The translations under genes were made by a program, and so were the position numbers. From assembly GCF_051014685.1 (NCBI RefSeq), contig NC_135059.1:3410001-3474000 (forward strand): 64,000 bases of DNA, in the 5' to 3' direction. The notes beneath the pieces were generated by a model that made no database searches, had not been told where the DNA came from, and was given only the letters and a program-made list of their open reading frames with translations. This DNA is from Ptiloglossa arizonensis (Eukaryota > Arthropoda > Insecta > Hymenoptera > Colletidae). Position 1 is the first letter of the stretch. The number at the start of each line of letters is the position of its first letter. Below are positions 34,013 to 47,079 of the stretch, in pieces.

Positions 34013-36240
34013 AGCAAAATTTTCAACAAAAATTCGACTTCGGTGACTCTTCATGCGGAAATGCTATCAAAAGTCGAAAGCCTCTTGTCGTTTGCGGTGA
34101 TCACGAGACCAGTTCGATCGATCGCCTAACATTTTACTCTTTCTGTTTATTTATAGAAGATTCCACCCAATTTGTGATCCCCGCGTATTTTCTAAGTAAC
34201 ACAGCTACCATCGATCTGTATAGAACAATTTTAAGCCTTTCCAAACTGTGGGTACAAATTTTTTTTCGAGAGAGATTTCAAAAAAATTTCACTCCTCGCT
34301 TAGACTTGTATACCTCCAGTAATAGGGGGATTACCAAAATGAAATTTCAAGACAAAAATCATCGTGACTCTCCAGAACCCTTGACTAAATTTATCGTCGC
34401 AAGTTTTCCTATTACTGTCGTTATTTAAACAATCTGTTACACCATCGATATACAGTTCCTTAATGTCAAATAAATATCACTACATTTTCTTAACATTTTC
34501 TGGCTCGATTGTACATAATCGATGCTATTAAAAGCTATTTCTAAATAACTCTTTTTCGTATTCGGTAATCGTCGGTAGTATTTTTAGTTCCAGGTTACTG
34601 TAAACATAATCAATGTAACGAAAAACGAACGGATGTTAAACGAGTAGATCTCCTCGTTCGAGTGACAATATGTCAAGAAAGTCTACGGTTTATATCCGAA
34701 AGAACCATCAGCGAATCACGGAACACGTTGCTTCGATCGTAACGAGGAACGCTAACAAGCGGATTTGCTCCGAAGATCGGTCGAAAGGCTTCTCAGACTT
34801 TGCAAACAGCCTGGGAATAATTAGGTTCGGCGAATGCAACTAAGTTCTCGTAGTCTACAGACACTCGTAGTAAAAGATGTCGGTTACTCTTGCTTGGACA
34901 TTGGTCTCACGGAAATACATTATTTATATACGTAAATGGGACACGTTTATTATCGATGCAGGTATATTCCATTTTTATTCTCATAATTGCCGAATGAGCA
35001 TAAAATGCAACATTTTAATGAAAAGAACTGATCGTACTTACGAAGCATTTTACTGTTCGGTGTAAAATTATTTTACTCAGGAAAGCCATTTGCTCGGAAA
35101 ATATTAGTTTTACTATACGATGAATTATCGCACGTTCTTTTGTCCGTATAATAACTCGTGATTAATTTATGTTTCAATTGTGATCGAACCAAATGTTTCA
35201 AATTCTAATTTAACGCAGATTTTTCAAACAAGCGAATTGGAGTATTTTTTTTCTCGATTACGATCCGTATTAATTATTTTACATTTTAAAAGTATATTTA
35301 TTTTCGATTCGGTAATTTATTTACAGTGGAACGATAAAAATGCATTTACCACACTCTGTTGATAACATTTGAATAATGAATGCAAGTGGTCATTTTTTTA
35401 GCAACGCATATTGAAATTCTTAATCTATTGCAATCAACCCATGAGTGAGGTTACGCGATGTACTAACACGGTATCTGCGAAAACGTTCATCGTTGATAGA
35501 TCGATCGATATAATATCTATTTTCCTTATTATCGGTAATCGATCTTTGCATTAACGATCAATTTATACCGGTAATACGGGTAATAGAATCTCGAAACGGC
35601 GTTAAACTATAACCTTTACGCATTTCACTTTGTGGATAAACGGAGGCTGCAAACGAATTAATTTACTCGTTTATTATTCCATTTATGCGCTACATTTTAT
35701 AAGCAAGGATGTTGACGTCATTGTGTACTGTGTACACTCGAGTGCAGTACAGTAAACTCGAAAACTTCCCCCATTCTTTTTAATATTATTTATAAATCGT
35801 AACACACAAATAGGATACTTTTACGATAGAATTATAATTACGATAGAATTACTATAGAATTACAATTTTGAAGGCAAGAAGTGTAATGATCTTAAAAAAT
35901 TATATTCGAGTAATCGAAATGAGGATTTACGAGTCCTAGCAACTATATGACGTGAACCAGAATTTTATATCATATGGCAAGAAGAAACAATTTTACCTAA
36001 AAGTTTTAATTCGTAGAAAATTTGGTCAAACTTTAAATTTACGTTCTCTACTTTCTAACGTAGACCTAGCCAAAAATTATCCATTTGCGAATAATCTGAA
36101 AACCATATCTAAAATACGTGAAACTACAGATTGGGACCAAGAACGGTACAAAAACAATACCACGAACTATACTCGTGCTTCGGTTACTCTCTAGGATTCA
36201 ACGTGACTAAAGAATTCATTTTTTCGAATACCTCGAAACG
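34013..36240. other. AT-rich unique DNA, nothing recognised
   Basis: It includes a small repeat of TACGATAGAATTA-like units near 35823-35865. The 147-codon frame at 33985-34428 has no family resemblance. A donor-like motif is absent. Confidence 0.5.
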
Positions 36241-37020
36241 TATACATCTTCTAGCTTTTCGACTCATCGTTGCGACGTAATATTTCCGCATCGACTGCAC
36301 GCTTAATCGCACACCTATTTTCGAAGAAGACGACGACAACATACAAGGCAATTTTTTCAAATATCTCGAAACGCGATTTCTGTATTTCCAACGTCCTTCG
36401 ACCGTCCGGTTCGTTCGTAACAATACAGATTCAACGTTTGTGCATCGATGTCAAATTTATTCCCGCGTGTATTGTAACTCGACGGAAGATTTTCAGCTCG
36501 AACCACCGGTCACGTTCTCAAGACCCGGAGACCCAGACTCGGTACGCGAAACCGTGGTCTAGAATCGCAATGAATCGCGTTGACCAACCGACTTGCTCGA
36601 CAACGATCGGACGGATAGTCAAAGGATTTCCGGACCTTCCTGTGTCCCGTCTGAAAGGGCCGGATGCGTCGAAACGTCCTCGTTGGGCCCCGCGGTCTTA
36701 CGCAACCGCGTACTACTGCGTGTTGCCGCTGTCGCGGTCGATCGTCATCGGTGTGCCGACGACAGAGGCGGAGGAACGTGCGCGCTGTGAAAACGACGGA
36801 GGACAGAAGGATAGACGTCGACATCTCGGCCGTGGAAGTGGGGAATTGCTTACGTAATTTCTTCTTCTCGGTGCAACAGGCCGCGGGTACAGTACTTGCG
36901 CACAAAGGAGACGACCGTTGGTACGCGTGAATAGATTCGACGAGGAAGCCGCGTGACTCTTGCGTATCCGTCGTTTCGTGGAAATCTGACCAGCAACGTT
37001 CACGAACGACTCGTCACGGG
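36241..37020. other. CpG-rich unique DNA with open frames on both strands
   Basis: The 195-codon plus frame (36270-36857) and the 131-codon minus frame (36510-36905) overlap. Both are rich in arginine and serine and contain no motif I recognise. The composition is typical of the CpG-rich patches in this window. Confidence 0.35.
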
Positions 37021-38519
37021 GGTACCACGGTTTAGAATTTTTTTAAAAAAATCTATAATTTCTCTTTATGTTTCATTTTCTTCAAGCGTATGACTTTGAA
37101 GATATATGTGCAAATTCGTTTACTTCGATTAAATGCGCTTTTTTTAAAACTTTAGGTTTTGAACTGACTTCCATGATATTTCGAGATTTAGTTGAATATA
37201 AATTACAATAGAAATTTAGAATTTAAAGTTTCACCAGTTTGTTATTTATCGAGAGTTTGACTCCTATCTAGATCCTGCTTTAATTATGTCCTTTTTAATA
37301 AAGATCGTTTGGAATTGTGGAAATGGAACATCGTTTTTAAAAGAGACACTAAACAAGAAGTTTTAACTGTAATAATTTGTAATATTCTGGATGAAGACAA
37401 TTCTGTGTGTATTTATAAGACGAATGGACATATTTGAAAGATCTTACTACAAAATAGCGTACCGATCATTAAAACAAGAGAATCGTAAAAGGAATCGGAA
37501 AATTGACAGTGACTTTTCGCGATTCGTCTACCGAGAGAATATTTCCTATCCCTCGTGTTCCCGCGAGAAACGGTTGGCGGATTTCGCGCGACACCAGCGA
37601 CAGACGGTGTTTTTAATTGAATCGCGAATCAACGAAGAATCCGCTGATTCATCGACTCCAGTTGCTTGGAGGCGCGCGATCGTTCCGATCTTTCAGAAAA
37701 GTGAACGCAGCAAGCTCAGCGCGCGGTTTCCGCGCCACGTTGATGATCTTGAGATCCCGAAATTTGTCATCGACGATGGTTCGCCTCCCCCTTCATTTTT
37801 TCCTCGTCATTCGCGGTGTTATTAGCGGTACGCGCTCTTGTTTTTCCTCGAGATTCTTCCGCGCTGGAAAAATACATTCACGTAGGCGATCGAAGCGAAA
37901 TAAAAATTCAAGAAACTAGTCAGCTTCGTCGATCTCACTCTGGATCGATTAGTGCGATTAGTTCGATACTGTCGCGCGAAGTAATTCTAATGCCCTTTTA
38001 CTACCATCCGTATGAAAATTTGAAAATATTATTTATCTCGTACGTGGTTCGAAGTAACGTATCGCTCAAAATTGGAAAATTACAATTTTCGAAAGCTACG
38101 TTTAGTTGAAGAGAACACTTTCTGTTTTCAAAAGATTCACAAACTTAACAAGTGTCTCGACGTTCAAATTTCATCGGTGTACATTGTACATTGATCTGAT
38201 TTTTACAAATTCGTTGCCAATTGGTGTAAAATAATTTCTACAAATTCTATATAAATGAATGTAAACCGATTTGTACGAATACTCGTTCGTTCGATAAGAG
38301 TGATCGATCAGATTCATCTTTACGTAGCGAAGATGATACGGTTCACTTTGATAACTCGGTTCTTTTGGTACGTTCTTTCGCAAGGGTAATGAAAATATCA
38401 TTTCAACTTCGATTTTTCAAACGTTACCGGAATCGATCCAATTCTTCCCAGAGCTTTCGATTCGATCCGTTCGGAACGATTCCAGTTGTCGACAACGTTG
38501 GCGTGCAATTATTTTTCGT
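37021..38519. other. AT-rich unique DNA
   Basis: No repeats or transposon ends. The frame at 37391-37825 (144 codons) is unrecognised. Confidence 0.45.
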
Positions 38520-38770
38520 GGCAGCAACGACCGCGCTAATAAGTCGTTGACGCTCAGCGTCACGTCAGCCGCGTATGACTGGCATTCCATATCCTCCCTG
38601 AAACGGGCTGCACCCGTTCTTCTAGCTTTCTATCATTCGATGAATTCTGTGCGTTCCCGGACTCCCGTCATCGCGGAATTCATACCGCACACAATGCTGC
38701 CGCATTGTTTCACGTTCCTCAATCACAATTATTCTAAAGCGAGCTTCTTTGCCGGTGGAAAAACTGGCCG
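38520..38770. promoter_or_regulatory. Candidate element with a 15-bp CRE/AP-1-like palindrome
   Basis: TGACGCT C AGCGTCA at 38548-38562 is a perfect inverted repeat with a 1-bp centre, followed directly by CGTCAGCCGCG. TGACG half-sites are recognised by bZIP factors. The surrounding 200 bp is GC-balanced. The 149-codon frame starting at 38547 is less arginine-rich than most but shows no domain I can name. Confidence 0.3.
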
Positions 38771-39436
38771 ATTTTTCCCCGATAAGTTTCATTCGTTTCC
38801 TTTTGCATTGAGTCGCCAACCGGTACCGAAGCGACTCCACTTCCATCGATTCACCCTCCGAAAATCACAATTTTCATCTTTCGCGAAACAACACGATGAG
38901 ACGATGCACTTGCACAGTGTTTTACGACTGTTCGTAATCTTCCGTGGATTTTCTACGAAAGTTTGCAAGATCGATTCACTTCTGACAACGATTTAAGAAC
39001 GATCAGTGCAGAGCTTGAAATCGTAATCCAAACCAGATTCGATTGTATATATGTAATAATTAAACAATTCCAATAAATCGCTCTAAATGTGGGTTACAGG
39101 GTTAAAATATGCATTTATTTGTCAAATTTGGATTTTTGATACTTCTTGTCATTTCCATCCCTCGGTAGGAGTAACTCGTGTTACACTAGTTGCGTTTATT
39201 TCCATGGACGTACACGGTGCATGATTTTTTATACTCGAATCGTGTCGCATTGTGATATTTCATACTTATTATTTCGATACTTCGATACGAATAATTAATG
39301 CAATGTACGGTGCACGATATTGCGCATTCAAATGAATTCAAATTTAAGTAAATTAAATTCAATGTTTCTCCGCGCATTCGTTACGATTTGGTACGTTGAA
39401 AATCCGAGAAAATGAAAAATAAGACATTAGACTCGT
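38771..39436. other. Unique DNA, nothing recognised
   Basis: AT-rich from about 39030 onward. No features are supported. Confidence 0.45.
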
Positions 39437-39471
39437 AATAGACGAAGAAAAAAAAAAAAAGAAAAAAAAAA
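39437..39471. repeat. A-rich tract
   Basis: Two A runs separated by a G (about 39449-39470) form a homopurine tract. No element body is visible next to it. Confidence 0.9.
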
Positions 39472-39574
39472 CGATCGAGCACGAACACAAAGTTGAGTCA
39501 CAACAAATATACCGCGCTTTGAGTTGGCCTTCTTTTTCTCGTTTTTCCATTTATCTTCTTTTTACACGGTCCCG

Positions 39575-39745
39575 TATATCATCATAGACACCGCACACTT
39601 TACAACACACATCACGCAACACGCACTTTATGATACACTCCGCATAAATACCGCACACATGCCATCACAGACATACCACACGCGTTACATAAAACACGTG
39701 CCACGCGCATCACGCGAATACTCCACACACGCGCGCCGCCCGTGT
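39575..39745. repeat. CA-rich low-complexity segment
   Basis: Irregular CACAC, CACGC and ACACAT words recur on a roughly 10-20-bp scale, giving one strand that is poor in G. It resembles a decayed CA microsatellite. The 102-codon frame through it is an artefact of this composition. Confidence 0.7.
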
Positions 39746-40790
39746 ACTCCGGTGTATTTTCTCGTACGGTATTTAAGTAGAATCATAAAATATGCAAAGT
39801 ATCTAGAAATATGGAAATGTATGTACGAATAGGTGCAAATATATGCATATGTAGGCCAAGATATGTGAAAAATATGCAGCATACGTTCGAAATAAATTTC
39901 AGCCTACGTCCCATTATTGTAATTTTATTGTATCGAAATTGCGCAGTTGCAGCCACATCTGCGCTCGAAACTATTTGTAACCGGGTTCGAGCGGATTGGT
40001 TCGCTCTCTGTACAACGTTTGGTACTAAAAGCTGGGATTCGCGAATTTTTCTATACATTTCTATGCAGATTCGACAAATTTGAACTGTTTTCAATTTTAT
40101 CTTCACTCGCGACACCATTATTAACGATACTCCTCTGTACATCCATTTCGATACGGAGAAACTAACTGTCGTTTACGTTTCCTATGTTTATAAATAATAA
40201 TAATAATATTCGAAGTTTATACGCACAGTTCGAACACCTGCGTAATACTGCAACGATAAATTATTCCAATAGCGAATATTCCAGTTCCATCGTTAACGCG
40301 GTTTTTCGCTCGAGTTGGGCGACCGGTATAGGCAATTTGCGGGTGAGAAAAAAAATTCAACGCTTTCGTCGTCCGTTTCGATCGAATCGTTATCACTGCG
40401 CCGATTCACGGACTCACGGGATATTTATCGCGGCGCGTAACGCGCGACGTTACGCGTTATTATTAACGACGTCGCATTTCCTGGGGAACCGTGAAAGGGC
40501 ACCGGAGTACCAACCAGCTACAGGTGGTTCTGCGTTCTCCAGCTACCTCCTAGACGGCCTACCGATCGCTATTACTGCGCTTCTCTCCCTTTTAGCCTCT
40601 TTTCTTCCCCTTTTGTCGCAGCGGCACACAAGCGCGTGTGCGTTTCGAAGCGCCGCGCGGAATAGCTGCCGCGACCGGCATAATTGCTCGGAATTGCGCC
40701 GAGCGACGCTCACCGTGATAAATTATTTCACCTAGACGATGCTGCACCGTGTCGAATAACGCGGCACGTTTTACGCGACGCGGTTACCCG
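39746..40790. other. Unique DNA with a CpG-rich patch (about 40300-40730)
   Basis: The 183-codon frame at 40184-40735 crosses the CpG-rich patch and resembles no known protein. GATAAATTATTTCACC near 40716 is AT-rich and homeodomain-like. Weak regulatory potential only. Confidence 0.35.
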
Positions 40791-43220
40791 AAATTTCAAC
40801 CTACCGAGATGAATTTTTCAGAGAAAAAAAAATACTTCACAGAGTGGACGCGCTTCTAAGTGCATCTGACGCTCGATTCGCGCGGTATTCGAATTGCGCG
40901 ATGTTCAACGGTGCAAATGGAACGAAAATTACGAAAAGATCGCGTATTGATTTAAAAGTAGTATTTACACCTTGGATAGAGTAATTTTTAAATATTTTTA
41001 GTAGTTTTCGAAAGAGAAAGGAAATTTTAATTTTGTATTACGCGTTCGTGCAAACCCAATGTATTCGTATAGAATAAATATGCAAGTGCAATAATACAAT
41101 AGAAGTAATGTAAGGATACGATAAAAGTAATAGATTTGGTTCGTAACGGGAAATGAAAATTGAAACTTTGAAAACTAGTTTGAATATGCTCACTTGAATC
41201 ATTAAAAAGTGTACAAAAAGCGTATACAGTAAACGTAAAGATAATACAAAGAAAACAATAAGTGAATTTTATATCATAGAATAAAAATTGGAACCTATCT
41301 CTTCATTTCCCATATAAACGTTAGTCTTGATTTACACGAAACTTTTACCGAACCAATCTACCGCGTAAATCGAGGGTTAGGTGTATAAATACTTATGGCA
41401 GATTCTCAATTAGGGAGCACGCCCTAAACGTGGCCGAACGCGTTCAAAGGATCGCACCGTCGTTGTCGGGATACTCGATGGTCAGGATCGGGGAGCTAAA
41501 ATGAGGTATCACACTGCAGAAACGTGTTCTAATCATTGCGATAATAAAAAAATTGAATAGAAACACTAACCCGGGAATAATTCTCCGAATACGCCAAGTA
41601 ACCCGTCAAAGGAGCGATCGAAACAAATTTTTAAACAGACACACGATTCGAGGAACTAACTTTCGTCGTTTTGCACGATCTCCTAAACCAAATGCCAAAT
41701 TGTTTCGTTAAAAATCGGGTAGATCGATATTCGTACGTATGACGAACGATACTTACACTTCGAGAATAAACGATAAGATCTACGATAAAAAAGAATGTCT
41801 TTTCGAAACGAGCTGGATAAAGATACGAGAAAGGTAGGAAAAGTCGTAATAAAATTAAGATCTATGGTAAAATTAAAATTAAAACGTGGAGTTTGTATGG
41901 AAACACTATTTCTCGAATCAATGATTGCCTCTCATTCGCCTCCTGTTTCCTCCAGCTCGAAGGATCGGTTTAATCTTCGCTCCACAATCGATCTTAATTT
42001 TACACCATCGACAACCATTCACGTACTCGACCGTTATCGTAATGTTTATCGCGTTACCGGTCATTATTCGTCCGTCCTCCTCGTTTAGAAAAGATATCAT
42101 TATTCATTATTCTATTATCGTATATTTCCGAAGATACCGAAACAGCGAGATGAAAATGTTGAAACGCCTTGCATCGACTAACGATCTTGTATTTATGAAA
42201 TACGAAACAGGTTACAATGATCGTTATAAATTATGCCGATTAATTTTCTACGAAAGTAATGAATTATGCACACCGAGTGATTCATTGCCGACAATATACA
42301 ATGCGCGTTGTCTCTTCTTAGAAATCAAGTAAAAATAACGAGCAAATAGTAAACTGGAGATAATAATGATATTGCAACCGTCCAAGAGACGAATGGTGAT
42401 AAATGGACCTAAGTGTTCGTATCGTCTCTCGTAACGATCGTTGTGTCAATAGGTCGAACCAGGTAGCGAAACGACGAATGGTACTGCACTTGAAACAAAA
42501 TCAACTGATCGTTCAAGGTCACGAGAGATTACCCCCATTGTACCTTTCGGTTACCCCCATCACCCTGTATCCTTCCTTTCTCTTTCGAACACAGAGTCGA
42601 GCACAACGAAAAGAATCGTGCTCGACATAAATCGACCACTCGATTTTCTCCCGACTATAGTTCGTAATTCGTATTCGACACTTATTCCAATACCGAATTA
42701 ACTAAGAACAACGGAGAGAACTTTGTACCCGCGTATGTACATATTTACGCGAAAACTGAAACAATTATAAAGACAATTGAAACTACTCGTATGCACGTTG
42801 CGGCGACAGGAAGCCTTTGCGTAACAATAGGAAGTCGAAACAAGAAGTTCCTTATTCGTGGAAGTCACTTCGAACAGTTGCGTCGGTCGGCGACTATAAA
42901 AGATCCAGAAAGCAATTAACGAACCATCGTCGCGACGACCGAAACGCATTCTCGGCGCTGTTTTCGGAATACCTCGTAGAATAAATATCTATTTCTATCG
43001 TCGGAATCTATTTCTAACGAAACGGAATACGAGATGTAATACAAATTTCCTCTTATTAAAGCGACAATTGTAAAAGTACGTCGAGTTGCACCTGAGTTTG
43101 CATCGTCCTTCCAGAGTCTGCGTTAGATTTACGTCAAGAGCGTTCACAAAGATTAGCTACCCGGATCTTCGTTCGAATTCGTTCGATATCTTCATCTTCT
43201 ACAGTGACTACTTAACTAGT
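40791..43220. other. Unique DNA, nothing recognised
   Basis: AT-rich, without tandem arrays or transposon ends. The frames at 41795-42088 and 41925-42332 overlap and show no known motif. Confidence 0.5.
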
Positions 43221-43221
43221 A

Positions 43222-43300
43222 AGTGTTATTACCTTCCTACAGTTACTATTACCTAGTACCTAGTACCTACTATTACTGGTACCTACAGTACTATTCCTCG
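43222..43300. repeat. TACCTAGTA-type short repeats
   Basis: ACCTAGT and ACCTAC words recur about five times between 43250 and 43285, together with TTACTATTAC. A small degenerate minisatellite. Confidence 0.75.
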
Positions 43301-43595
43301 ATACACGCGTCTAAGAAAATTAAAAAATAATCTCTCTGGAACAACATCCCGCTCCAAAGGACGAAATCAGCACAACCCTTTCAACGAGGATGCATGTGCG
43401 TCCAACGATCGGTACACTTTCTGAACGCGTTACGCGTTCAAAAATTTGAACACTATGACCACGTTTACGCATATTGTATAATATAAAGTATTCAACGAAG
43501 CGTTACGGTATTCGAAGCGTACTCGTCGAAAGTGTGCAGCATCGAAATGTTGTAACTTGAACTGTGTTGCAACTTGAAAAGTGAACTCTCTGGTT
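43301..43595. other. Unique DNA
   Basis: Nothing recognised. Confidence 0.35.
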
Positions 43596-44130
43596 CACTT
43601 CCGTAACTGGTAGACGCGTGGCGTTCGCCACCCCCGGGAGGCCCCTGGATCCTGGGAATTACGCTGAGAACCCCGTTCGATCGATCTCGCGATACGGAGG
43701 ATCGACGAGATCGATGGTCGGTGCTCTTTGCGCGTCGGCGCAAATGACTATATTTTCGAGCGGTAGGAGAGAACCGCCCCGGCCGGGAACGCGCGACGAT
43801 CGCGCGGCCAGATGCCGACGCGCGCCTGCGGATTCATGGATCGGGTGAGATCGCGCGATCGTATAGGAGCGCGCGTCGTAACGAGCGGACCGCGGCGATG
43901 GATCGCTCGAATACCACGACGGGTAGCGTCGTAAAGCCGCATTTTTCGCGTAACTGGAAATACCGCGGGCGCCCTTTTCTTCGTGCGACGGGGATAGCGG
44001 AGGGCCGGTGGTAGGACGTGGAAGGAGGCAGGAAGGCGGTGGCGATCGAAGGTCGACGAGCGAGACTATCGCGGCTGATCGCCGATGGGCGCCAAAAGGA
44101 AAATTCTGATCCGTAGAGACTCGGTGGTTC
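43596..44130. promoter_or_regulatory. GC-rich island
   Basis: It begins with CCACCCCCGGGAGGCCCCTGG (near 43628) and stays CpG-rich to about 44060. Four overlapping minus-strand frames and one plus frame are open through it. No start site or family is recognised, so I call it a CpG-rich candidate regulatory island. Confidence 0.25.
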
Positions 44131-45007
44131 CAACTGTGAAGCATAGGGAACTACTGAGAGATAACCCCCTGGATGACATCGAACGAATTTTGCCTTTTTG
44201 AAACACCGAAATGGACCACAGTCCTGGGATGACATCGAGGTGATTTTATAATCTTCTTAGAAGAGTTCATCGACGAAAACCGCCATGAACGCTTTTAAGC
44301 AAACCCAACACAGACTACAAGGATGGTGCAAACTCAGGTGCAACTACGAATTCTAAATGACCGAACTTTGGTCTAACTCCCTATTCTCGGCTACCTAAAC
44401 CCTAGCCAACGAGACAAAATCATATACTATATATTGAACCATGTGCGAGTTCTCACCAGCAAGTGAAACTTTTACTTCGTCTTCCAAGTATTTTTCCCTT
44501 CGAATCGTTATCCTACGGAATTTCTTCGCCGAGTGTGCCGTGTTACCGATTTACCCAGGACCGAGCCGTGACAGTACGGAAGTACCTTCTTGGCTCGCGG
44601 TGGCGGCTCGGAGCGCGGAGCCAAGATGAACGGCCACGCTCGAGGGATCCTCTGACGCGTCGCATCCGCACCGACGGAATCTTACGTAACGCGCGCCACC
44701 TCTCGTTCCACGTTATTGTTGCCTTCGTTTCTGTCGTTTGCTCGAAATGCCGATGTCGTCATCCAGCGCCGCTCGGGAACGGCCTCGGCGAACTGGGAGA
44801 GACGCCGCCGCGACGGCTGCATCTCGACGGCGTCTCTCGCCGGAACACGAACCGCGCATCGTGGAACAACGAGGTATCGGGGAGTTTCTCAAGTTCGCGA
44901 CGTATAAAGTAATATTTTTATTTTATACGTGAAGCTTACGAAAATATGGAATCCCGTGACCATTTTGCACAACCTCTTCTCACTTTTAGGCGACGACAAT
45001 CGCGATT
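44131..45007. other. Unique DNA with a second CpG-rich patch
   Basis: TGGATGACATCGA occurs near 44170 and again, slightly altered, near 44226. A CpG-rich patch lies at 44540-44880, where several plus-strand frames overlap. No gene is recognised. Confidence 0.35.
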
Positions 45008-45170
45008 CTGTCGTTGTAACATTTCTTTGGTTTAGATCGAAATATCTTTGTCAAGTATTTTCCATTGCGTTCGCATTGCCGAATTCTCCTGTCGTTGTAA
45101 CATTTCTTTGGTTTGCATCGAAATATTTTTGTCGAGTACTTTCTATTGCGTTCGCATTGACGAATTGTTT
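45008..45170. repeat. 81-bp tandem duplication
   Basis: CTGTCGTTGTAACATTTCTT starts at 45008 and 45089. The two 81-bp copies differ at about ten positions. As 81 is a multiple of three, the plus frame at 44929-45183 translates as two similar 27-residue units (VVVTFLWF.SKY). I do not take this as coding because the frame has no recognised domain and other frames are also open. Confidence 0.95.
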
Positions 45171-45879
45171 GCCAGCTCGGTAACTGAAAGGGGAAACATG
45201 GAGAATATGGAAATATTTCCATATTACTTCATCGAGAAACTTTTCAGAGATATCCACGAAAGTTTATACAAGGGCATCTTTTTTCCTTTATATCCATGTA
45301 ATTCTTTCACATAATTCTTCACAGTTACGCGCGTAGCAAAAAAAAACGATAGAGTCGTTGAAACTTTTTTTCGAAAGAAAAATCTACATCTCCTTCGAGA
45401 GGTGATCTCAACGTCTGGAACCGTGTTACCGCATCGGCAAGGACTGAATTCGCGTTAAAAACTGCTCCATTTGCGCGCAACGTTTCAACATTTTCTAAAT
45501 TTCCGGGTTCGTGCGCGTTACTCGTAAACAAGTGAATCGCAGTTACCGCGATCATCGTGTGGCGATCGCGTCAAGGCTCCCGACCATAAATTAAGAATCG
45601 AGAGGAACGCGTCCGGAGGTTTCGCAATCTCGCGGTTTCTTCTCTCGAGTGGACGAATTGATCACATGGCAAGTTTCGATGGCAAGATTCCGCGGATTCG
45701 ATGCGTGTTCCGATCGTAGGAGGTTTCGCGATCCGCGGAAGTTCGAACGGTGACTCTGATCGATCGACGCGTCGCGTCCCGTCGCCTGTTGGTAAAAAGT
45801 GGGACGAAAGGAGGCGCCGCGAGTCGTACGAGGCGCGAATCTCGTGGTATGAAATCGTCGCGACGAGAGAAAACTCACG
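45171..45879. other. Unique DNA, nothing recognised
   Basis: The CpG-rich second half (45590-45870) has frames on both strands. There is no repeat. Confidence 0.4.
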
Positions 45880-46010
45880 GGGCCTTATAATGGGCCGGGG
45901 CTGGCTGAGTTCTCAGGACACGGCCGAGAAGAAAGAGGGAAAGAGAGAAAGAGAGAACAGGTGCGTGACGTCAGGTGGGCAGCACCTCAGGGCCGCGTGA
46001 GCGAGGTCCC
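45880..46010 (+). promoter_or_regulatory. Candidate promoter or enhancer: TATA-like box, CRE and paired CAGGTG boxes
   Basis: CTTATAAT (45884-45891) is followed about 30 bases later by TCAGGA (A at 45915), a plausible TATA-initiator spacing. Downstream, a GA-rich run (45931-45957) leads into CAGGTG (45958-45963), a perfect CRE TGACGTCA (45966-45973), a second CAGGTG overlapping it (45972-45977) and an inverted CACCT (45983-45987). CAGGTG is the preferred box of Snail/ZEB-type zinc-finger proteins and some bHLH dimers, and TGACGTCA is the CREB/ATF site. The density within 30 bp is unusual. Function is inferred. Confidence 0.38.
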
Positions 46011-46382
46011 TTGTAACTTTTCGCTGAAACAGATCGCTGGTCAAACGGTACCGCTTCGCGTTCTCGCGAGCTGAACGATCCGCGGCGCTACGTCCTGTTC
46101 TTTCATTGTAATTTATTTATTTATGTATTACTCTGTAACGTGATTACACTTCGGGTATTACACGCGTAATGTAAACGTTCATTTTCCGCAAGAAATCAGA
46201 TACGAGATAATAAAGTAGGTGCTTTCGAATCAACGTTTCCGAAGTTCGAAATATTAGGTCGTCACGCGTGTAAACGCGCGTAATTTCGCGAAAATCGTGC
46301 GAATCTGAAGCTCGAATCTGACGGAGAACCAACGCGAGGGGCCCTGAAGAACGTCCGATGGAATATTGTTTCTTCGAACGAA
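46011..46382. other. Unique DNA
   Basis: ATTTATTTATTTATG lies near 46112. Nothing else is recognised. Confidence 0.35.
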
Positions 46383-46612
46383 GTGTACCGAGCACAGTAG
46401 ATAAAATATAGTTTCTTTGGTTAAAGTGTACCAATTACTGTGGACAAATATAGTCCTCTGGTAAAAATGTGTCGAGTACGATGAATGAAATACAATTTCT
46501 CCGGTGAAAGTGTACCGACTACTATGGATAAAATACAGTTACTCCGGTCAAAGTGTACCGACTACCATGGATAAAATATAGTTACTCCTGTCAAAGTGTA
46601 ACGAGCACACTG
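46383..46612. repeat. 43-bp minisatellite, about 5.3 copies
   Basis: GTGTACCGA-type starts lie at 46383, 46426, 46469, 46510, 46553 and 46596 (spacings 43, 43, 41, 43 and 43). The consensus contains ACTACNATGGATAAAATA, an AGTT or ATTT step and CTCCGGT. Copies four and five are the most alike. It is by far the shortest-period well-formed array in the window. Confidence 0.96.
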
Positions 46613-47079
46613 CATCCATAAGTACGATCTTCGTTGAGATTAGAACCGTTGTAAGTTCCGGTCGAAATTTGTTCGTTTGGTCGAGGACGAGCCACTAGCC
46701 GGTATCTGGTCTCCGTGGAGCGATTCGTGGTCGAAACTCGGTCGGCTCGATCCTAATTGGAGAGCACGGTTAGTTCCAACGAGCGGCTGGAATCGTAGAA
46801 AGCACGGGGCGGGACACCGGGTTTCCCGTGGCTGGAATAGCCGCTGAAAGACGGTAGAGAAAAATCGAAAGTCACGCGAAGGGACGAAACGGTGGCAACG
46901 GAACACCCGCGGTACCATAAACCCGTCTCGAGGGTAAGACGAACGACGGGACACATCGGAGCTCTTCGTAGGAGACACCGACGCACGCCACATTGTGCTC
47001 ATCCTCGAAACGGAGAACGCCGAAGCCACAGGGGAGAGAGGCGAGGACAGTGGCGCGCTTGTAAATTATGTATGAGAGT
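46613..47079. other. Unique DNA with minus-strand open frames
   Basis: Frames at 46640-47029 and 46753-46986 (minus) are serine/arginine-rich with no known motif. No repeat. Confidence 0.35.

Noticed and set aside
36270..36857. 195-codon plus frame
   Set aside because: No known motif, overlapped by a 131-codon minus frame; typical CpG-rich artefact.
46405..46425. TTTCTTTGGTTAAAG resembling miR-9
   Set aside because: Matches only the first part of the seed region, lies in a minisatellite and has no hairpin precursor.
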